64,000 nt of DNA from Podospora pseudocomata (GCF_035222375.1 NC_085889.1:1860001-1924000), one strand, 5' to 3'. Counted from the stretch's first letter, positions 34,368 through 45,115 are shown. Notes: generated by a model from the letters alone, not told the origin. Translations and numbers: made by a program.

Positions 34368-36054
34368 ATGTCTGCTCAACCACTCCCCAGCAACGACAAT
34401 GACGTTTCCATCGCAACGATAGGCCCCAAGCAAGAAGCGCCAACTTCATCCAAAAAACTTCCCCCGCCAGAGAAGCCATCTGACGTGCGCCGGCGCAGCC
34501 ATGTCATCCTCTCCTTTTGGCTGATTGTTCTCCTTTTGGGTCTCCCCATATGGTGGAAGACCACCACCATATACCGCGCCGATCTTCCCTTGGAGGACAT
34601 GTTAGAATGGGCAGACGGAAAGGTTGGCAGTTCCACGGCCTGCTCCAAACTGACTGCTAACGCTGCCCGCCATGTTCTAGGCCTGTCGCCCCGTCTTCCC
34701 CCTCCGCATCTCGATACAAGCCACATCGCTTCAGGATCAAGAAGCTCAAAACCTACTTCGGCTGACCCAGCACGCCCTTGACGATCTTAATGATTTCGCC
34801 GGGCATCATCTTCGTCTTCAGATGGGCGATGAGAAGCAGGATTCGGCCGACAATGGCAGCGCCTTGACTATTCGCCTCACTCCAGGCGAGGGCACAACCG
34901 CAACGCTTGATCCATACGAACCTATTCTGGATATCACCTACCCACAAAACACGATACCCTCTCCAACCGCTTCCTCGTCGGCGCTTGCCACATATATCGC
35001 AAGTCAGCTAAGGACCACGTTCGCCGAGGAACAGGCCACCATCTCGTACCTCCTCTCGACGAACTCGATGCCCTCGGAACACAGGCCGCTTGGATTATCG
35101 CCAGAAACCGCCGAAGCTCTTGCCAAGCGCACGACAAGATCCTTGAAATATGCGCCGACTTACCATCTTACCTTCTCTCTGTTCACAAGTGGGCCTCTAC
35201 CAAGTAGCTGGGATATCGAGACCGCCATCGAAGAGTACATGAAGCCCGTACTGAACGTCCTCTCGCCCATTCACAATTTCACGATCGATACCCAGGTACA
35301 ACTATACGCTTCACCTGGTGTTCAGAACCAAGTTCTCAACAAGGAGGATTTGTCCTCTTTCATCAACGCCGCGGAATGGCCACTGTCGCCCTCCATCGGT
35401 GGTGCGCCAACCATCAACTTCATTGTGTTTGTGGGGAACCAAACCATTGCGTCCCCTTCGCAGGAGGCTGCGCCGACCTCCCATTCATGGCTCATCCCCC
35501 AATGGGGCACCGTCTTTCTGCTGTCCCTCCCTGGCGACACCACCCACGTCGCGGTCGCCACCCTCAAGCAGCCCCTTTTGACATTCACCTCTCACCTCTT
35601 GTCACTCACCGGCACCCCCGAGTCAGGTTCTCTACCCCTGCGCCTCTCCACCCTCGCGCGTATCCGGTCTGCCGACCTGCTCCTCCGTGCCTCGTCCACC
35701 CTTGGATCTCTGGCCCGTCTTGCCATGGCTCTTCCCTCCATCTCAATCCCGAGTAGCGTCGCAGACGGCGTCACAAAGACCATGTCGCACTTGCGCCTCG
35801 CTTGCGACAACCTAGGCGGCACGGAAGGACTGGCTCACGCGCGGATTGCAGAGGCTGAGGCGGAAAGGGCGTTTTTTGAGAAGAGCATGGTTGGGCAGTT
35901 GTATTTCCCTGACGAGCACAAGATTGCTGTTTACCTGCCGCTATTGGGGCCGGTGGCAGTGCCGTTGGTTATGGGGTTAATTAACGAGATTAAGGCTTGG
36001 AGGAAGAGGAGGAGGGAGAGGGCCGAGAAGGGGGCTGAGAAGAAGGGGGAGTGA
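34368..36054 (+). CDS. GPI17: GPI transamidase subunit PIG-S / Gpi17
   Basis: A subunit of the ER GPI-transamidase complex, which attaches GPI anchors to proteins. Two exons, 34368-34622 and 34681-36054, encode 542 residues; the intron has a GTTGGC donor and a GCTAACG branch. A membrane helix (SHVILSFWLIVLLLGLPIWW) near residue 45 is followed by a large lumenal part and a second helix near the C-terminus (VYLPLLGPVAVPLVMGLI) before a Lys/Arg-rich cytosolic tail. Family blocks include GLPIWWKTTTIYRADLP, LYASPGVQNQVL and HSWLIPQWGTVFLLSLP, and the fungal PIG-S order is complete. The start at 34368 (MSAQPLPSND) is the first ATG giving the correct N-terminal cytosolic segment. Confidence 0.93.
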
Positions 36055-36280
36055 GTAAATTATGGGGATAGCGAGCATGTTTTTTCTGTGTTGCTGTTAT
36101 TTCTTTGTTTTGAGCATGCATTGTAGGAATGGAATGGCATAAAAATATGATGGCTGTAGGATGTTGTGTATATGGACTTGTGTAGTGTTGAGGGGAAAGG
36201 TATTAGAGTTCTGGGCAACTGATACTGTTTGGAAAGTAGCTGCACTGATGTGTGGAAGTTTTTAGTCAGAAATCGTCGAA

Positions 36281-36370
36281 GCGGGTTTAGCTCAGTTGGG
36301 AGAGCGTCAGACTGAAGTTAACTTCAGGAAGTCAATCTGAAGGTCGTGTGTTCGATCCACACAAACCGCA
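36281..36370 (+). tRNA. tRNA-Phe (GAA) with 17-nt intron
   Basis: Cloverleaf with D-arm TAGCTCAGTTGGGAGAGCG, anticodon GAA at 36314-36316, T-arm GTGTG-TTCGATC-CACAC and discriminator A. A 17-nt intron (36318-36334) follows the nucleotide 3' of the anticodon, the standard nuclear position. The acceptor stem has one apparent G-A mismatch at pair 5-68. A T-run follows at 36374. Confidence 0.95.
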
Positions 36371-36593
36371 TCTTTTACCATTTCTCCAAAACTGATTGGG
36401 ATTTTTCACTTTTGTATTGTTCAATATTTTTATGACTTTGCAAGTTCATACATACTTTGCCTTTTCAGGGTGAACGTGGCGCAATGGTTTGACACGCAAC
36501 CCGGTAGTAGGGTAGGGGGTGTTGCTGAAGGAGATGAAAATATTGGCCATCAGCACCAAACTTTCATAACAGCACATTCTTGCCCAAACCGTC

Positions 36594-36712
36594 ACATACG
36601 ACCATAGACAGCTGAAAATACGGCATCCCGTCCGCTCTGCCCGAGTCAAACAGCTGATCGCCAGACTAGTACTCAGGTGGGTGACCACTGGGGAATCCCT
36701 GGTGTTGTATGT
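36594..36712 (+). rRNA. 5S rRNA (dispersed copy)
   Basis: It starts ACATACGACCATAG and ends GTTGTATGT, which pair as helix I. The internal blocks CATCCCGTCCGCTCTGCC, GACTAGTACTCAGGTGGG and GACCACTGGGGAATCCC match the conserved order of Neurospora-type 5S rRNA, including the internal pol III promoter. The length is 119 nt, the usual size. A run of six T (36712-36717) ends transcription. It lies alone, not in an array, beside tRNA-Phe. Confidence 0.92.
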
Positions 36713-36717
36713 TTTTT
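36712..36717 (+). terminator. Pol III T-run terminator of 5S rRNA
   Basis: Six T residues directly at the 3' end of the 5S rRNA gene. Confidence 0.8.
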
Positions 36718-36875
36718 GGTGGCTTCTTTGACTCAGCTTAATGCCGGGTGAGGACTTTGGTAGGAGGTTACTGATCAGGTCTTTGCTTATCTGGTTCATG
36801 TTGATCTTTTGAGGAGGTAGTTTAAGGCTATAAGTCAACTACCTATTCTAACCATCTGTATTTTGGAATCACATA

Positions 36876-36928
36876 ACGTATATTATAAGCGAGTCGTACA
36901 TATAAGCGAGTCGTACAGTCTCCACCAC
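36876..36928 (+). repeat. Left terminal inverted repeat of Fot1-like element
   Basis: 53 bp starting ACGTATATTATAAGCGAG and matching the inverted right end (37960-38012). It carries the 17-bp unit twice, at 36884-36900 and 36901-36917, a likely pair of transposase binding sites. Confidence 0.92.
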
Positions 36929-36974
36929 GACGCGTCCTCCTTACACCTAACATCAATTTTTTCCACAACCCAAT

Positions 36975-37796
36975 ATGCCTCCTACTTCAAAGGAAGCCAG
37001 GATACTCTTAGCCCTTGAGGCTCTTCGAATCAATGAAAAATTAAGCCTCCGAGCTGCAGCTAAGCTCTACAACGTACCAGCTATGACTCTCTCTAACCGA
37101 CGCGCCGGCCGGCCTGCACGACGCGATATAACACCCAATTCGAAAAAGATGACTCAATCGGAAGAGGAAGCTATTGTCCGATATATTATTGAGCTATGTA
37201 CGCGAGCTTTTCCACCAAGATTGCGTAGTGTAGATGATATGGCCAACCAACTGCTACGCGTACGCGACGCGCCCCCTGTTGGCAAGTTCTGGGCACATAA
37301 CTTCGTCAAACGTCAGCCACAGCTCCGTACGCGTTTTAAGCGTAGATACGACTACCAGAGGGCTAAGTGCGAGGATCCAAAGGTCATTGCCGAGTGGTTT
37401 GCGCTCGTACGGAACACTAAGGCTAAGTACGGTATTGTAGATGACGATATCTACAACTTCGACGAGACTGGGTTTATGATGGGTATTATCTTCGCGGGCA
37501 TGGTAGTTACGACCTCGGACGGCCTTAGTAAGGCGAAACTAGCCCAGCCTGGTAACCGCGAATGGGCAACGGTAATCCAGGGAGTTAATGCCCTCGGTTG
37601 GGCCATCCCTCCTTTTATCATCTTGGCCGCGCAGTACCACCTTGCCAACGAGGCACTAAGCAAGCGCAGGAGAGCCAAAAAACACGTGTGCGGCTTGGAG
37701 GATCACTTACTGTGCAGGATGCACACGATCTACTTGACCAGAAGGCCGTGGGTGGGGAGGCAGTGGAAGAAACGCAGCCGGATGGTAGTGGTGTAG
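36975..37796 (+). pseudogene. Defective Fot1/pogo transposase fragment
   Basis: The frame encodes 273 residues, about half of a Fot1 transposase. The N-terminal helix-turn-helix (EARILLALEALRINEKLSLR, AAAKLYNVPAMTLSNRRAGR) and the CENP-B-like DNA-binding part (WAHNFVKRQPQLRTRFKRRY) are present. The catalytic domain starts with the first acid in YNFDETGFMMG but stops at PPFIILAAQYHL. It then jumps to NEALSKRRRAKK, the usual C-terminal tail, so the rest of the DDE domain is deleted. Behind RRAKK the expected continuation TRVRLGGSLTVQDAHDL lies in another frame, so a small indel in the A-run near 37677-37682 also shifted the end. It cannot be an active transposase but still has a DNA-binding region. 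Confidence 0.88.
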
Positions 37797-37959
37797 GGGT
37801 GCTTGTACAAAGGTTCAATGCTGTGGTGTATGCGGCAAGCCTGGCCATAATGCACGTACTTGCCAGGAGGCTGTAGAATCGTCTGATTCGGCTGTTTCTG
37901 ATGTAATTATAGTTGGTTTCTAGTGTTGTTATGTTACAATTGAGGATAGTTGTTGTAGG

Positions 37960-38012
37960 GTGGTGGAGACTGTACGACTCGCTTATATGTACGACTCGCT
38001 TATAATATACGT
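37960..38012 (-). repeat. Right terminal inverted repeat of Fot1-like element
   Basis: Inverted copy of the left end, including the doubled 17-bp unit. It is followed by the TA target duplication. Confidence 0.92.
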
Positions 38013-38218
38013 TAGTTGCTGTCTACCTCTTTACCCTTTTGCTTGCATCTTGAAATATTATCCAATAAACTACCTAGGTACGCTTACTTGACGCAGGTCT
38101 ATTGATAGCAGTTGAACCCATACGTCTTTTCAACAAAACTTTTAAAATCCCCACTCCAAACATCTCGAAAGCAATCCACAGTCCCCAACCCTCTCAGTCT
38201 TGACCACACAGCAGGTAC

Positions 38219-40231
38219 TCATACCGTCCCCTCAAGCCTCCTCTGCTTAATAAACAACGCCAACACAAACGCCGACGCAGAAAAGAAAAACGACACCCCG
38301 TGACTCCACCACAACCCGTCCACATAGCTCTCAACAACCGCTTTCTGCACCACCCCCGTCGCCCTATCAACATAATCCACATCTGACACCGTCTCAGCAA
38401 TAACCTTTGCAATCTCCACCGCCCCAAACCCAAGTCCGGCAAGCCTATTGAACAGAGTCCTTCTCAGAGCAGCCTTCATAACCGCATTCGACACTGAAAG
38501 TCCCATTGTCAAAGCGATGGTGCTAGAGAGATACATGAACGAGATCGAAGGTGCCGCGTGGGCGGGGTCGACGACGGCTTGAAGGGAGATGAACACGGCT
38601 GACTGGGCGATGCCGGTTCCGAAGCCGCTGGGAAAGATGTAGAGGGATTCCCAGCCGTTGGTGTTGCCGTGCCAGCGGAGCATGAGGAGGAGGTAGGAGA
38701 GGGAGGAGAAAGTGACGGCGAGGATGATGAGGGCCTTGTAGCGGCCAGAGCGTTTGATGAGGATGCCGGAGAGAACGCCGCCGATGGCGTTTCCTGTTAC
38801 GGCTGGGACCAGGTGGGCACCGGCCGAGGAGGCGGAGGAGCGGGAGGTAATTTGGAAGTAGAGGGGGACGGAGAACATGAGCTGGGTGAAGTGTTAAGTG
38901 ATTTTTATACCTGAATTGTTTCAGGAAAACTTACTCCGAGCTGAGCGGCTGTTTGAAGTCCCAAAATCAGGTAGGAAATAACGGCATCCCGCTGATGAAA
39001 GATCTCCAGTGGCAGGATCGGCTCCTCTTGGCGTTTTTCGACTGCAAGAAAAACAGCAATGAGCACAAAGCTGAAGCTGATGAGACTAATCGTGATGGGA
39101 GATGACCAGGGTAGCTTGACACCGCCTAGCTCGATGGGTGTGAGTAGGGCGAGGATCATAAAGGCGAAGATGAAGGACCCCTTGAAGTCGATCCGGCTGA
39201 ACTTGGATTTGCGGATTTCGGCCTCGGCACTGCTGGTCGAGACAGAATCCGAGGTTGGCTCAGTGTGGCTCGGCAGATAGATTGCAACGAGGATGATGGC
39301 GCCCAGGATGATGGGGACTTGCCCGAAGAAAGACCAGCGCCATCCGATTACATCCACGAGCCAGCCGCCGAGAGGACCGCCGATAGATCGACCAAATGTA
39401 GCCACTAGATTGACGTAGGCGCGCCATTGAGCGACTTCTCGGATGGGAAGGAGATCTATTTGTTGTTAGTGATTGTGGTCAAAGCTTCCGGCTGTGTACC
39501 ATTCCTACCAGTGATCAAGATTGACACCAGCGAAGCCATGCCAGAGGCGCCAGCCCCTGAAATGACTCGGCCAAGAATGACCTGGCCCATTGTCTGGCCG
39601 ATGCCCCTGTTTGTTGTCAGTATTTATTTACCTCTTTTGCCGGAAAACAGCAAACTCACACAATAAAACTGCAGATGGTCAGCTATTGCTTCTTCTTAAC
39701 AATCAGTCGGGATTTCAACTTACCAACCAAAAACGAAAATGGCATAGGCAAAAGTGACGAGCGTCTTTCTGCCGTAGATATCACTCAACTTCCCGTAGAG
39801 TGCCTGCGTTGCCGCGCCGGCGATGGCAAAACCGGTGATCAGCCATGTCGAGTTGCCCAAGTCGTTGAACTCGGAGGCAATGTTGGAGTGCGTGGCCAGC
39901 AGGATGGAGCCGTCGCAGTGAGCAACAAAGATGCCTGAAGATTTTGAGTCTCAGCGTCATGAGTTTTTTTTGAATTGGGAAGGAAGGGAAGGGACGAACC
40001 GATGAGCAGGACTGAAATGATGCGAGCCACCTGTGTTCTCGAAATGCCAGTCGCAATCTCCCCGCTGCGCACACTTTCTTCATCCACGCCGACCTTCTTC
40101 ACAACACTCCCATTCTCACTGATTGGAAGCGCCTCAGAGTTTGGCGGCGTCTCACTGGTAACTGGCACATTGCTGAGAAGAGGCGACTGCTCGGTTGGTT
40201 GGCCACCTGCTGGGTCTGAAATTCGTGCCAT
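38219..40231 (-). CDS. MFS transporter (Vba/Fnx-like, DHA2 type)
   Basis: A multispanning transporter related to fungal vacuolar basic amino acid and drug exporters. Six exons: 40231-40000, 39934-39724, 39668-39660, 39606-39509, 39455-38935 and 38881-38219, encoding 577 residues; all phases agree. Exon 3 has only 9 nt and supplies part of the segment IFVFGCFIVGIGQ. Signatures are HCDGSILLATHSNIASEF in helix 1, GKLSDIYGRKT (MFS motif A), LGRVISGAGASGMAS and GRSIGGPLGGWLVD (motif C-like). The N-terminal ~75 residues are a polar cytosolic extension including SEQPLL-like text (TEQSPLLSN), a possible dileucine vacuolar sorting signal. It shares a 548-bp divergent promoter with the arylsulfatase gene. 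The substrate is unknown. Confidence 0.87.
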
Positions 40232-40779
40232 GGTTGCTCCGCCAAACAATGGACTGCAACTGATCAGTTTTGTCGATGCAGTTATCACAAGGTTTTCCCA
40301 ACAAGAAAAATCAATCGCGCTTCTGCCTTCAGCTCGTGGCCGGCCTCGGCCAAAAATCCGAAATAGTCGTCCCCGGAAACAAAGACTTATCGCCGGCCGG
40401 TGTAATACAGCTCGGGCGATCACGACATACAAAAGGCAATGTCGCAAGGCTCGTTTGGTGGCATTTACCCCATCTTCAGGGGCTCTGCGAACTGCTAGTG
40501 CAGCTGCAAGCATGTTTGACAACACCACACGAAGCCATCCGGGATGTGGGGGCCGGTAGTGGTCAACAGCGAGTATTGGTCTTTGCAATTGCCGCGAACT
40601 ATTACGCAATCAACAAGGCAGAGTAAGAACCATTCCTCGGCAACCTCACAATCACCGGTCCACCGGTCTGGTGCCGATCAAAGAAATGATAAATATGAAT
40701 CAAAATGTCTCTCCATGCTTCTTGGATATCTGTCACCTCATCAACCTCTTTGCATTGGCCCCCGAAGTGACTTGTCGCC
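40232..40779. promoter_or_regulatory. Shared divergent promoter MFS / arylsulfatase
   Basis: 548 bp between two start codons pointing outwards. I looked for the palindromic CYS3-type site (ATGRYRYCAT) expected for sulfur-controlled arylsulfatase genes and did not see one. Confidence 0.5.
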
Positions 40780-42759
40780 ATGCGTTTCTTAGGAGCTGCA
40801 CTTGCAGCAGGTCTGCAATTGCCCACGGCGGCTTTGGCCAGCCATGGCAGCCAAAAGCCGTTGGGAGATGACCGGCTGGACAGCACACCGGCAACCAAGG
40901 GGGGCAAGCAGCCAAATATTGTCTTCATCCTGACCGATGACCAAGATTTGCACATGAACTCCCTCGACTATGTCCCCCTGATCAAGAAGCACCTTCTCGA
41001 CGAGGGCACCCTCTACAAGCGCCACTACTGCACCACAGCCATCTGCTGCCCCGCCAGAGTATCTCTCTTGACCGGCCAGCAAGCTCACAACACCAATGTC
41101 ACCGATGTCAACCCTCCACATGGTAAGATTCCTCTCACTACGCTGTGCCGGGCACGAGCTTACCAGGTATCCCAGGTGGCTATCCCAAGTTCATCAGTCA
41201 AGGGTTGAACAACAACTACCTCCCAATCTGGCTTCAGGAGGCCGGCTACAACACCTACTACACCGGCAAGCTGTTCAACGCCCACACTGTCGAGAACTAC
41301 AACTCGCCCTACCCGGCCGGCTGGAACGGCTCCGACTTTCTCCTGGACCCATACACCTACAATTATCTCAATTCCTCCTTCCAACGGAACCAGGACCCCC
41401 CCAAGAGCTACGAGGGATTCCACTCTGTCGACGTCCTCGCGGAGAAGTCCCTCGGTTTCGTCGACGAAGCCGTCAGAGCCGACGGCCCCTTCTTCCTCGG
41501 CATCGCCCCCGTCGCTCCCCACAGCAACGTCGAGTCGAACACTCTGGGGGATGACATGGGCGACGACTGGGGCAACCTCCCCGACATTGAGGAGTTCGCC
41601 AAGTTCGGCCCCCCCGTCCCGGCAAAGCGCCACGAGCATTTGTTCAAAGACGTCAAGATCCCCCGGACCCCCAACTTCAACCCTGACAAGCCGACGGGGG
41701 CGAACTGGGTCCGGCTTCGCAAGAAGCTCAACCAAGAGAATATTAACTACAATGATCATTTTTACCGCCAGAGGCTTCGCACCCTGCAGTCGGTCGACGA
41801 GCTGGTTGCTTCGGTTGTGGAGCGGTTGGAGGAGCATGGCGTTCTGGATAATACGTACATTTTTTACACGACCGATAATGGGTATCATATCAGTCAGCAC
41901 CGTCTTAATCCTGGGAAGGAGTGCGGGTTTGAGGAGGATATCAACATCCCGCTTATCATTCGCGGTCCTGGCGTGGCGAAGGGGGTGGTTTCGGAGATTG
42001 TCACCACGCACGTTGACTTGGCGCCTACGATTCTTAACATTGCCGGTTTGCCTCACCGAGCGGACTTTGATGGTGAGGCGATTCCGCTGAGTCGGAACGA
42101 CATTGAGGACACGGTCAAGACGAGACACGAGCATGTGACGGTGGAGTTTTGGGGGTTTGCTGTTTCGGAGGGGGGCAAGTTGTTTGATGAGGATGAGGAG
42201 AGGTTGACGCTGAATAACACGTACAAGGGGTTGAGGATTATTGGGAGGGGGTATAATTTTTATTACGCGGTTTGGTGCAATAATGAGCATGAGCTTTATG
42301 ATTTGAGTGTGAGTCCTCCCCCCCCCCCTTCCCGTTTTTTACCTGACATGAAATGGCAAAGATGCTAATGTTGGAAAGACTGACCCCTACCAAATCAACA
42401 ATTTGCTTCATCCTACGACTACCAAGCCCAAGACTCTTCTTGGGGTGGAGTTTCACAAGGTGATTGCCCGGTTGGATTCTTTGTTGTTTGTGCTCAAGTC
42501 TTGCAAGGGGAGGACTTGTGTCAGGCCGTGGGAGGCGCTGCATCCGCAGGGGAATGTGGCCAACTTGCATGATGCGCTCGGGAAGAGGTTTGATGTTTTT
42601 TATGAGCAGCAGCAGAAGAAGGTTAGGTTTGATAGGTGCGAGTTGGGGTATATTGTTGATGCCGAGGGGCCGCAGTTCGAGAGGGATGGGGTGGTGTATA
42701 GAGCGGGAGCGGAGGGGGGGTATAAGAGGGGGGGGATCAGTTGGAGTGAGTGGACTTAA
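40780..42759 (+). CDS. Secreted arylsulfatase
   Basis: It hydrolyses aryl sulfate esters to release sulfate for scavenging. Three exons, 40780-41122, 41176-42308 and 42379-42759, encode 618 residues, similar to Neurospora arylsulfatase. There is a signal peptide (MRFLGAALAAGLQLPTAALA). The metal-binding start NIVFILTDDQD follows, and the formylglycine motif CxPxR is Cys89-Cys90-Pro91-Ala92-Arg93 (CCPARVSLLTG); Cys89 would be oxidised to the catalytic formylglycine. Further sulfatase blocks are GYNTYYTGKLFNAH, the APHSN segment and TTDNGYHISQHRL. Several NxS/T sites fit secretion. In exon 2 the acceptor after ATCCCAG was chosen over the earlier ACCAG because it keeps the frame (PHGGYPKF). Neurospora ars-1 is under sulfur control, and regulation here is unknown. 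Confidence 0.93.
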
Positions 42760-43358
42760 GGGGGGGCAAGGTCGTGGAAATGTAAACATATGGTCATGAT
42801 TATTTGGGCGGATTATGAGGGTTGAAGTCTATGATTCTGGAAAATGGTGTTTGAGAGCTGATAGGAATGAAGTAAAAACTGTGGGCAAATATAGGTATGG
42901 TCTGAAGTGTTTCTCTGTTGACTGTGTATCCAAGTAATTTGGAAAAAAGCCTCTTGAGATTAAGATGGCGACTAGAACTGTCAAGATAGTCGACATCAAT
43001 AGAAAGGTAAGGTAGCCGGTCTGTCAAGGCACCTATAAATACCCAATGTTCATGCAATCAACGGCTCTATTCCTTCTGTTCATAATAGGTCAGCGGTCCA
43101 GAATTATGTCCGTCCCCAACAAGTAATCCGCACACACCGCATATATTTATCCAGAAAACCTCCGAGAAACCAACAGTCAAAACTCGGAGAAGACTCGGGG
43201 TAATCCCACCTCACCTCTGTTACCCCGCGGGGCTGTGACCCTTCTTGTGATATGTCACCACGAGAGTGGACACTTCAAAGCCAGAACTGAAATCACATTC
43301 TTCAGTCCAAACTACTTGGCTTTATCATCAAGCACTTGATCTTCTTGCCTAAGCAACC
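42760..43358. other. Intergenic, nothing recognised
   Basis: This holds the 3' flank of the arylsulfatase gene and the promoter of the short-chain dehydrogenase. No gene or RNA seen. Confidence 0.4.
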
Positions 43359-44529
43359 ATGACCGACCAAACCGCCCAATTCACCCCCCGCTTCCGCACC
43401 GACATCTACCCCTTCATCGAGCCCTCCAAGTACAGGGGATCCCTCCGCAATAAAGTAACCATCATCACCGGCGCAGCGGGAGCAATCGGCCGAGGACTGG
43501 CCGAGTCTTTTGCTGTCGCGGGGGCAAAGCTGGTCTTGACTTACAACCGGACGCCGCCACCGCCCGAGCTGGAGGAGAGATGTCTTCGGTTTGGAGCTGC
43601 TGATGTGTCGTTTGTAAAGTGTGATGTTGCTGAGCTTGGGGGCTGTGAGGCTCTTGTTAAGGAGGCGGGTTTTTCTTTTCCTTTTCAAGGGGGTAGGGGT
43701 GAGATGGCTAACTGGGTGTTTAGACTTTGGAACTGCATGGTAGGGCGGATATTTTGATCAACAATGCTGGGGCTAACGGGCTTGGGCCGGTATGTTTTCA
43801 CGGTTTGGCATGTCGAATTGGTACTGATGAATGGGATATAGCTTCACGACCAAGCGCCCCAGGATTTCATCAAGGAGATTGCGGTCAACTTCCACGGGCC
43901 GTATTACCTCATGAGGCTGCTCCTCACGTATTTTCGACAACAGCGAAGTGGCTGCGTGCTGAATATTGCCTCGAGGGCCGGGACGGTGGCTATACCATAT
44001 AGCACCGGGTACTGCTCCAGCAAGGCAGCACTGATCAACCTAACCGCCTGTGCGCAAAAGGAGCTTGACATTGATGGTTTGGGAGAGGAGGTGCACATGT
44101 ATTCGCTGCACCCTGGGGGGATTAAGAGCGCGATGACGCTGAAGAGTGTGTCCTTCCACATATGCTACTACTTAAAGGTATAGGCTAACAGAAAATACCT
44201 TAGAATACTCACCGGAATCTGTGTCTACTCTTCCGCCTCAGGCGCAGAGCAAGTTTGTGAATGCGCTGGATATCTATGATGACTCCCCGTATCTGAACGG
44301 GATGGTGTGTGTTGCGCTTGCGACGGGGGTGGGGAAGGAGGTGCTGAGGGGCAAGTATTTTGATGTTGGGCAGGATTTGGAAGATGTGCTGGCTCAAAGG
44401 GAGGCGTTGAGGCAGAACCCGGATTTGTATGGGTTGCACACGAGCTTCTTGGGTGGGCTGAAGAACGGGGGTGTGCCAAAGGGGGGGTATAGGAAGGAGG
44501 AGTGGGGGAAGGAGTTTCCTGGTTCTTGA
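43359..44529 (+). CDS. Short-chain dehydrogenase/reductase
   Basis: An NAD(P)-dependent oxidoreductase with unknown substrate. Probable exons are 43359-43655, 43724-43789, 43842-44145 and 44204-44529, giving 330 residues. The dinucleotide loop TGAAGAIGRG begins at residue 37. ILINNAGANG is the classical NNAG block, and the catalytic Ser and Y-x3-K lie in NIASRAGTVAIPYSTGYCSSK. The LHPGGIKSAM segment is the PG motif. The first intron is the weak point: the acceptor TTTAG at 43723 with its GCTAAC branch is fixed by a stop just before it, but the in-phase donor GTTAAG at 43656 is poor. The last junction (AAG-A/AA) reads KKYSPESV. The C-terminal ~110 residues exceed the usual SDR core and contain GKYFDVGQDLEDVL, as in some fungal SDRs. 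Confidence 0.8.
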
Positions 44530-44740
44530 TGTGGTATAGATGGGCTCTTGGACTAGAATATGAGCATACAATAATTGTTGAGCATCGTGCATGTTGACGT
44601 TGTCAGGTTGTTTAAAAGAATTGGGAGAAAAAGGGTTAGGGTTGAATGACCGACGGAGACCGTCGGCAAATGCGGTACCGCGTTTTACCGGTGTGGCCGA
44701 ACCGGAAGCCGCCCATCCCTGCTTGAGCGATGATCTGATG

Positions 44741-44749
44741 ATCTGATAA
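44741..44749 (+). promoter_or_regulatory. SreA/Sre-type GATA motif ATCTGATAA
   Basis: Exact match to the ATCWGATAA site known for fungal iron-regulatory GATA repressors, about 790 bp before the AIF-like start codon. It lies within a locally repeated GATCTGAT context. Confidence 0.4.
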
Positions 44750-45089
44750 GATCAGCCTGCAGAAAGAGGTGGGTCACTTCTGGTGGGTTGCACCGGGGCG
44801 CACCTTGCCGGTTCAAATTCAGAGCGGGGGGGACCTTTTTTTCCCTTCTGAAGTTGCGTCTTGGAAGTCGCACAACACAATCCAGGGTTGGGACTTGTGT
44901 CAAAATGATAATCTGATCTTGGAGAAGATAAAGACAAAGGGGCAAAAAGGAAAGGATACCACCATCTGGACCTAGAACGACACAATTCCGATGCCGGTGA
45001 CATGGTTGTTTTCCGCGGATGGCACATGTTGCATGTGCCAACGTCCCCCCGTCTCCAGGGAAGAGGTGGAGCCCCCGTTTGTCAATTTT

Positions 45090-45115
45090 CCCCTGCTGCT
45101 GCTGCTGCTTGCTGC
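45090..45115. repeat. (CTG)n microsatellite
   Basis: An interrupted CTG trinucleotide tract in the probable promoter of the AIF-like gene. Confidence 0.75.

Larger units (their letters stand above)
36876..38012 (+). mobile_element. Fot1/pogo DNA transposon, internally deleted
   Basis: A 1137-bp element of the Tc1/mariner superfamily, flanked by TA target duplications (36874-36875 and 38013-38014). It has 53-bp inverted terminal repeats (36876-36928 and 37960-38012) that appear identical. Each repeat contains two adjacent direct copies of TATAAGCGAGTCGTACA. Full Fot1 elements are about 1.9 kb, so about 0.8 kb is missing. It lies between the 5S rRNA and the MFS gene. The sequence shows no strong C-to-T decay, suggesting a fairly recent insertion or one too short for RIP. 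Confidence 0.92.

Noticed and set aside
36474-36530. tRNA-like text (TGGCGCAATGGTTTGACACG) between tRNA-Phe and 5S rRNA
   Set aside because: It resembles a box A/D-arm only. No T-arm (GGTTCGAATCC) or pairing acceptor stem follows within tRNA distance. At most a tRNA fragment.
40232-40779. Possible CYS3-type sulfur-control site in the arylsulfatase promoter
   Set aside because: I searched by eye for ATGRYRYCAT and found no convincing match.
41160-42290. 376-codon minus-strand frame inside the arylsulfatase gene
   Set aside because: Antisense shadow of a well supported gene with high GC third positions. No domain.
44634-44644. Telomere-like GGGTTAGGGTT (also near 60723)
   Set aside because: Less than two full TTAGGG units; such telobox-like motifs occur in promoters, and there is no sign of an interstitial telomere.
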